The translations under genes were made by a program, and so were the position numbers. The notes beneath the pieces were generated by a model. It was not told where the DNA came from. It saw only the letters and a list, made by a program, of their open reading frames with translations, and ran no database searches. 64,000 bases of DNA, taken from NCBI RefSeq assembly GCF_023706045.1, contig NZ_BQYL01000001.1:2152001-2216000 (forward strand), written 5' to 3'. Source of the stretch: Kangiella sp. TOML190 (GTDB taxonomy: Bacteria > Pseudomonadota > Gammaproteobacteria > Enterobacterales > Kangiellaceae). Below, in pieces: positions 59,212 to 64,000 of this stretch. Numbering within the stretch: position 1 is the stretch's first letter; every line of letters starts with the position of its first letter.

Positions 59212-61233
59212 ATGTTTACAAAAATATTAATTGCAAACCGTGGCGAAATTGCTTGCCGCGTGATTAAAACCGCACAAAAACTGGGGATCAAAACGGTAGC
59301 CGTTTATTCCGAAGCAGATAAAAACGCCATGCACGTAGCAATGGCTGATGAAGCGGTATATTTAGGCCCAGCACCCGCCCGCGATTCTTACCTCAAAGGT
59401 GATTTAATTATTGAGGCCGCCAAACAAACTGGAGCCCAAGGAATTCATCCGGGTTATGGTTTTTTGTCGGAAAATGCAGATTTTTCCAAGGCTTGTTTTG
59501 CCAATGGCATTGAGTTTATTGGTCCGCCAGAAAACGCGATTATTGCAATGGGCTCTAAGTCTGCTGCCAAGGAAATCATGCAACAAGCGCAGGTGCCACT
59601 CGTTCCTGGTTATCATGGCGAAAACCAAGCTTCTGATTTCTTGAAATCTGAAGCGGATAAAATGGGTTATCCCGTGATTATCAAAGCCACCGCTGGCGGT
59701 GGTGGTAAAGGGATGCGGATTGTTTGGAAAGCCGAAGAATTTGAATCGAGTTTAGCCTCTTGTAAGCGCGAATCTGCAGCCTCTTTTGGTGATGATAGAG
59801 TATTAGTTGAAAAATACATTACCAAACCGCGCCACGTTGAGATCCAAGTATTTGCCGATAAACATGGTAATGCAGTGCATTTATTCGAACGTGATTGTTC
59901 AGTTCAGCGTCGCCACCAAAAAGTCATTGAAGAAGCCCCCGCTCCTGGCTTAAGCGAAGAAACTCGCGAAACTATGGGACAGGTAGCTATTCGTGCAGCC
60001 AAAGCCATTGGCTATGTCGGTGCAGGAACGGTTGAGTTCTTGTATGACGAAGATGGCTCTTTTTACTTTATGGAAATGAACACTCGGCTACAGGTGGAAC
60101 ACCCAGTTACCGAATATATCACGGGGCAAGATTTAGTGGAGTGGCAACTCAAAGTCGCTTCCGATCAAAAACTACCGTTAACGCAACAAGAGTTGTCAAT
60201 CAACGGTCATGCTTTTGAAGTCAGAATTTACGCCGAAGATCCGCGCCAAGATTTCTTACCAGCTACTGGCACTTTATTGCACCTTGATACGCCTGAAGAA
60301 ACGCAACACGTTCGTATTGATACCGGCGTCCGACAAGGCGATACGGTTTCGGTACACTATGATCCCATGATTGCCAAACTTATTGTTTGGGATCAGGACC
60401 GTAATACAGCCTTAGCACGTTTGCGAGGAGCCTTGGCGCAGTACCAAGTAGTGGGTGTTACCACTAACACTGAATTTCTTTCGGCGTTAGCCTCTAATCA
60501 AGCTTTCCAAGACTTAGATTTAGATACAAACTTTATTGAGCGACATAAAGACGATTTAATTCTTGATGATTTAGCCGCCGATAACGACACCTTAGTCACA
60601 GCCGCCATTTATCAAATTTTAAAACGCCAGCAAAACGCGCAAGAGATTGCAGCGCAAAGCGATGATCCCTACTCGCCTTGGAATCAAGTTACAGGCTGGC
60701 GCTTAAACACTGATAATCACCATACCTTAGACTACAAAGATCTTGTCGATGGTATTGCTAATGAGTTATCGGTAACGGTCCATTTTCGAGGCTCTTCGCA
60801 AGCTCAAGGCTATCTATTGGAATTGCCATCAACTGAACTCAATGCTCTATCAGCAAAGTTAGTTGGTGATGAGCTACGCTTGGATGTTGAAGGTCGGCGC
60901 TTTAATGCAAAAGTGGTTGAAGACAATAACAAGCTACACGTTTTTGTTCATGGTAATTATCAAATGCTTGAAACTGTTGATAAAGGTCAAGCAGGCGAAT
61001 CCGATGATGCTGGTGGTAGCTTAACCGCGCCAATGCCGGGCACTATTATCGATGTTTTAGTAGAAGCTGGCGATACAGTTGAAGCCGGTCAGCCCTTGGT
61101 GATTTTAGAGGCCATGAAAATGGAACACACCATCAATTCGCCAAGCGCTGGCACGGTTGCAGAAGTGATGTACTCGGCAGGTGATTTAGTAGAAGATGGC
61201 GCTGAATTGCTATCATTGGATTCTGGAGAATAA
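59212..61233 (+). CDS. liuD: Methylcrotonyl-CoA carboxylase biotin subunit
   Basis: A 673-residue alpha subunit. Biotin carboxylase domain from residue 1 (ILIANRGEIACRVIKTAQKL; ATP loop KATAGGGGKGMRIVW near 165; EMNTRLQVEHPVTE near 285) and biotin carrier domain at the C-terminus with biotinyl lysine in LEAMKMEHTI (near 637). I use ATG at 59212 with TAGGAG just upstream instead of a TTG that overlaps liuC. Confidence 0.96.
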   Translation: MFTKILIANRGEIACRVIKTAQKLGIKTVAVYSEADKNAMHVAMADEAVYLGPAPARDSYLKGDLIIEAAKQTGAQGIHPGYGFLSENADFSKACFANGIEFIGPPENAIIAMGSKSAAKEIMQQAQVPLVPGYHGENQASDFLKSEADKMGYPVIIKATAGGGGKGMRIVWKAEEFESSLASCKRESAASFGDDRVLVEKYITKPRHVEIQVFADKHGNAVHLFERDCSVQRRHQKVIEEAPAPGLSEETRETMGQVAIRAAKAIGYVGAGTVEFLYDEDGSFYFMEMNTRLQVEHPVTEYITGQDLVEWQLKVASDQKLPLTQQELSINGHAFEVRIYAEDPRQDFLPATGTLLHLDTPEETQHVRIDTGVRQGDTVSVHYDPMIAKLIVWDQDRNTALARLRGALAQYQVVGVTTNTEFLSALASNQAFQDLDLDTNFIERHKDDLILDDLAADNDTLVTAAIYQILKRQQNAQEIAAQSDDPYSPWNQVTGWRLNTDNHHTLDYKDLVDGIANELSVTVHFRGSSQAQGYLLELPSTELNALSAKLVGDELRLDVEGRRFNAKVVEDNNKLHVFVHGNYQMLETVDKGQAGESDDAGGSLTAPMPGTIIDVLVEAGDTVEAGQPLVILEAMKMEHTINSPSAGTVAEVMYSAGDLVEDGAELLSLDSGE

Positions 61234-61236
61234 CTA

Positions 61237-62184
61237 ATGGTTATGGTTGCTGAGAAACCCATCTTTCCTGCTCATGTAAAAATCGTGGAGATGGGGCCAA
61301 GAGATGGTTTACAAAATGAAAAGCAGCCTGTTTCCACAGAAGTAAAGTTAGATCTTGTTAAACGCTTGATAGCTGCTGGTGAAAAACATATTGAAGCTAC
61401 CGCTTTTGTTTCGCCAAAATGGGTGCCGCAAATGGCCGATCATCATGAGATCATGCAAGGCTTGAAAGCTCTTGATAATAGTGGTGATGTGATGTTTCCG
61501 GTGTTAACTCCTAACCTCAAAGGTTTTGAAGGCGCACTCGCTGGCGGCGCTAAAGAAGTAGCGGTTTTTGCCGCAGCTTCGGAGAGTTTTTCGCAAAAAA
61601 ATATCAACTGCTCGATTGCTGAATCCTTAGAGCGATTTAAGCCAGTTATCGCCGCCGCCAAAGAACAGGGTATTTTAGTGCGCGGTTATGTGTCTTGCGT
61701 TCTCGGCTGCCCCTTTGAGGGCGAGATTGCGCCAGAACAAGTTGCATCTGTAACTAAAGCACTATATGAGTTGGGTTGTTATGAAATTTCTCTAGGTGAT
61801 ACCATTGGTACCGGCACGCCAGCCAAGGCGCAGGCCATGATTAAAGAAGTGGCAAAATATGTGCCGATAAATCATTTGGCCTGCCACTTTCATGATACTT
61901 ATGGCCAAGCACTAGCAAACTTATATGCTTGTTTAGAACTAGGTGTATCCACTATTGATTCATCAGTAGCTGGAATCGGTGGTTGTCCTTATGCACCAGG
62001 CGCAACGGGTAACGTCGCCACCGAAGATGTGGTCTATATGCTCAATGGTTTAGGTATAGAAACGGGAATTGATTTAGATAAGTTAGTCGATGCTGGTGTG
62101 TTTATTTCTGATGCTTTGGGAAGAAAACCCGTATCCAATGCAGCGAATGCCCTGCTCTCAAAAAGAGCTGTCAGCTTAAAATGA
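61237..62184 (+). CDS. liuE: Hydroxymethylglutaryl-CoA lyase
   Basis: A 315-residue HMG-CoA lyase that splits HMG-CoA to acetoacetate and acetyl-CoA. [51 protein letters not shown] (metal site) and [19 protein letters not shown] (with the redox-active Cys) are intact. It is three bases after liuD. Confidence 0.96.
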   Translation: MVMVAEKPIFPAHVKIVEMGPRDGLQNEKQPVSTEVKLDLVKRLIAAGEKHIEATAFVSPKWVPQMADHHEIMQGLKALDNSGDVMFPVLTPNLKGFEGALAGGAKEVAVFAAASESFSQKNINCSIAESLERFKPVIAAAKEQGILVRGYVSCVLGCPFEGEIAPEQVASVTKALYELGCYEISLGDTIGTGTPAKAQAMIKEVAKYVPINHLACHFHDTYGQALANLYACLELGVSTIDSSVAGIGGCPYAPGATGNVATEDVVYMLNGLGIETGIDLDKLVDAGVFISDALGRKPVSNAANALLSKRAVSLK

Positions 62185-62234
62185 GCAACAATAAATTAAT
62201 TTGAAAATAATTTTGATTTAAACGAGGACTGAAA

Positions 62235-62933
62235 ATGTCAGGTTTTAATAAAGTCGTAACCAGTTACGAAGAAGCCTTAGCGGGCTTTACCGATAATATG
62301 ACCGTGATGGTCGGGGGCTTTGGCCTTTGCGGTATTCCAGAGGGTTTGATTGAGCAAGTAAATAAGCTTGGGGCAACTGGTTTAACTGCTATTTCCAACA
62401 ATGCTGGTGTCGATGGTTTTGGTTTGGGCAAATGGTTAGAGAAACGCCAAATATCGACCATGATTGGTTCTTATGTTGGCGAGAACGAACTGTTTGAAAA
62501 ACTGTTGCTATCTGGTGAGATGGAAGTGATTTTAACGCCGCAAGGCACACTAGCTGAAAAAATTCGTGCTGGTGGCGCTGGCATTCCAGCTTTTTTCACA
62601 GCAACTGGTTTTGGAACTCAAGTAGCTGATGGTAAAGAAACCCGTGAAATTGATGGTCGAAATTATGTCTTAGAACCATCCTTAACGGCGGATTTTGCTT
62701 TAGTAAAAGCTTGGAAGGCCGATACCATGGGCAACCTGATTTTCCGCAAAACGGCCATGAACTTTAATCCAATGATGGCAACAGCTGGCAAGATTACGGT
62801 CGCGGAAGTTGAAGAAATCGTAGAACCAGGCGAGCTTGATCCAAACTATATCCATACCCCTGGTATTTATGTGCAACGCGTGATCAAAGGTGAATTTGAA
62901 AAACGCATCGAACAAAGAACCGTTAAATCTTAA
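62235..62933 (+). CDS. 3-Oxoacid CoA-transferase subunit A
   Basis: A 232-residue alpha subunit of succinyl-CoA:3-ketoacid CoA-transferase. [35 protein letters not shown] and FSATGF-like [16 protein letters not shown] are typical. With the next gene it activates acetoacetate. It is 50 bases after HMG-CoA lyase and 11 bases from subunit B. Confidence 0.94.
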   Translation: MSGFNKVVTSYEEALAGFTDNMTVMVGGFGLCGIPEGLIEQVNKLGATGLTAISNNAGVDGFGLGKWLEKRQISTMIGSYVGENELFEKLLLSGEMEVILTPQGTLAEKIRAGGAGIPAFFTATGFGTQVADGKETREIDGRNYVLEPSLTADFALVKAWKADTMGNLIFRKTAMNFNPMMATAGKITVAEVEEIVEPGELDPNYIHTPGIYVQRVIKGEFEKRIEQRTVKS

Positions 62934-62944
62934 GGAGAACTCAA

Positions 62945-63601
62945 ATGGCATTAACACGAGATCAAATCGCCATGCGAGTGGCGCAAGAAATTCAAGACGG
63001 CTATTACGTCAATCTAGGTATCGGCATCCCTACTCTAGTAGCAAACTATATTCCTGAAGACATGGAAGTGATGCTGCAATCGGAAAATGGTTTGTTAGGT
63101 ATGGGTGAATTTCCAACAGAAGAAACTATCGATCCTGATTTAATCAACGCTGGTAAACAAACGGTAACCGCAGTCACCGGCGCGGCCTATTTTTCATCGG
63201 CAGAAAGTTTTGCCATGATCCGTGGCGGTCATGTGGACTTAACCGTATTAGGCGCCTTTGAAGTGGATCAAGCTGGCAACATTGCTTCTTGGATGATTCC
63301 TGGCAAGCTGGTTAAAGGTATGGGCGGTGCTATGGATTTGGTAGCTGGCGCTGAAAACATTATCGTGACCATGACTCACGCCAACAAACACGGCGTTTCA
63401 AAAATTCTTAAAGAGTGTACCCTGCCCTTAACCGGTGCTAACTGCATTAAACGGGTAATCACCGAATTGGCCTTTATGGAGATTAAAGACGGTGCTTTCC
63501 ATTTATTAGAGCGAGCTCCAGGCGTTAGCGTGGAAGAAATTCAAGCTTTAACTGAAGCGGATCTTGTTGTTCCTGACGATGTACCTGAAATGAAGGTTTA
63601 G
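62945..63601 (+). CDS. 3-Oxoacid CoA-transferase subunit B
   Basis: A 218-residue beta subunit. GYYVNLGIGIPTLVANYI, the catalytic Glu in LQSENGLLGMGEFP and LGAFEVDQAGNIASWMIPGK are complete. An AAGGAGAA site precedes ATG. Last gene of the leucine operon; a terminator follows. Confidence 0.95.
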   Translation: MALTRDQIAMRVAQEIQDGYYVNLGIGIPTLVANYIPEDMEVMLQSENGLLGMGEFPTEETIDPDLINAGKQTVTAVTGAAYFSSAESFAMIRGGHVDLTVLGAFEVDQAGNIASWMIPGKLVKGMGGAMDLVAGAENIIVTMTHANKHGVSKILKECTLPLTGANCIKRVITELAFMEIKDGAFHLLERAPGVSVEEIQALTEADLVVPDDVPEMKV

Positions 63602-63640
63602 CTGGCTGCGCTTGATGCTACTCAGTTAACAACAATTGTG

Positions 63641-63665
63641 AAGCCAGCCTAACGCTGGCTTTTTT
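63641..63665 (+). terminator. Terminator of the leucine operon
   Basis: AGCCAGC (63642-63648) and GCTGGCT (63654-63660) around CTAAC, then T5, about 40 bases after the stop. Confidence 0.9.
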
Positions 63666-63780
63666 AGAGCTCTAAAGATTCATATTCGCTTACATCTTTA
63701 CAGGGATAAAGGCTACCAATAAGTTATCAGTAGACTATGATGTATGGCGTCATTTTATAGGAGTAATTTAGGATAAGACT

Positions 63781-64000
63781 ATGAAGAAACTACTATTATC
63801 AGCGGCACTACCTATTACGGCACTAACCATTGCTGCACTACCCTTAACAGCTGACGAAGGTATGTGGCAGCCGCACCAATTGCCGAGCTTAAAAACCGAA
63901 TTAAAAAATGCTGGCCTTAAATTAAATCCTGAAGATTTAACTGATTTAACCGAGTTTCCAATGGGCGCTATTGTGAGTCTTGGTGGTTGTTCGGCGGCAT
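63781..64000 (+). CDS. S46-family peptidase, N-terminal part (runs off the window)
   Basis: The open frame continues to the window end, so only the first 73 residues are seen. A signal peptide (LLLSAALPITALTIAALPLT, cut near residue 28) is followed by DEGMWQPHQLPSL and FPMGAIVSLGGCSA, the N-terminal pattern of S46 dipeptidyl peptidases (DPP7/DPP11), including the Cys of SLGGCSA that precedes the catalytic His region. AGGA lies 7-8 bases upstream of ATG. It is likely periplasmic and feeds peptides to the amino acid pathways. Confidence 0.85.
   Translation, partial: MKKLLLSAALPITALTIAALPLTADEGMWQPHQLPSLKTELKNAGLKLNPEDLTDLTEFPMGAIVSLGGCSAA

Overview
The window reads as a contiguous piece of chromosome from a marine-type gammaproteobacterium of moderate, slightly AT-rich composition. 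The evidence is the gene repertoire and order: icd | rluE-nudJ-mnmA-hflD, queA-tgt-yajC-secD-secF, pncC-mutS-fdxA, comEC / DUF2062 / lolDC, FabR, HflD, RMF and FadE. The large load of secreted peptidases and the leucine-degradation operon resemble protein- and amino-acid-eating marine groups such as Kangiellales or Alteromonadales; the exact family is my inference and was not tested. I found no rRNA, tRNA, CRISPR array, prophage or transposase.

Layout. 1-6.4 kb: CysZ, HrpA with a small lipoprotein, an alpha/beta hydrolase. 6.5-13.3 kb: fadE behind a FadR-like operator, an M20 amidohydrolase, comEC, a DUF2062 protein. 13.4-20.2 kb: two small lipoproteins (one a bare TonB C-terminal domain), lolD and a single LolC/E permease, a DUF2059 gene broken by one in-frame TAA, an MscS channel coupled to a DUF2288 protein, nagZ. 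20.3-29 kb: an M2 dipeptidase lipoprotein, a cold-shock protein, pncC, mutS, fdxA and an amidohydrolase lipoprotein. 29-32 kb: divergent desaturase and fabR around two FabR palindromes, with a nitrilase coupled to fabR. 32-34.4 kb: a tight three-gene operon (SDH-type serine protease, threonine aldolase, SdpI-like protein). 34.5-40 kb: monomeric isocitrate dehydrogenase, then rluE-nudJ-mnmA-hflD. 40-44.4 kb: an ECF sigma / anti-sigma / PDZ cassette, a CAP-domain protein, a second MscS channel. 44.5-50.3 kb: the queuosine / Sec operon. 50.3-52 kb: a Sel1-repeat/TonB_C chimera and rmf. 52.4-63.6 kb: a leucine catabolic operon. The window ends inside an S46 peptidase gene.

How the genes work together. 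From 52.4 kb a MerR regulator (LiuR type) heads nine genes that convert isovaleryl-CoA to acetoacetate and acetyl-CoA: isovaleryl-CoA dehydrogenase, thiolase, a second acyl-CoA dehydrogenase, both methylcrotonyl-CoA carboxylase subunits, methylglutaconyl-CoA hydratase, HMG-CoA lyase and both 3-oxoacid CoA-transferase subunits. With FadE, NADP-dependent isocitrate dehydrogenase and at least four secreted or lipoprotein hydrolases (M2, M20, S46, amidohydrolase), this suggests a cell that feeds on peptides, amino acids and fatty acids. FabR-desaturase links to membrane fluidity, and the two MscS channels and the ECF cassette to envelope stress.

No wholly new system stands out. The parts most worth a second look are the SDH protease/threonine aldolase/SdpI operon, the ECF-PDZ cassette, the TonB_C proteins that lack a TonB anchor, the lone terminator (possible small RNA) between rmf and liuR, and two families of dispersed palindromic repeats.
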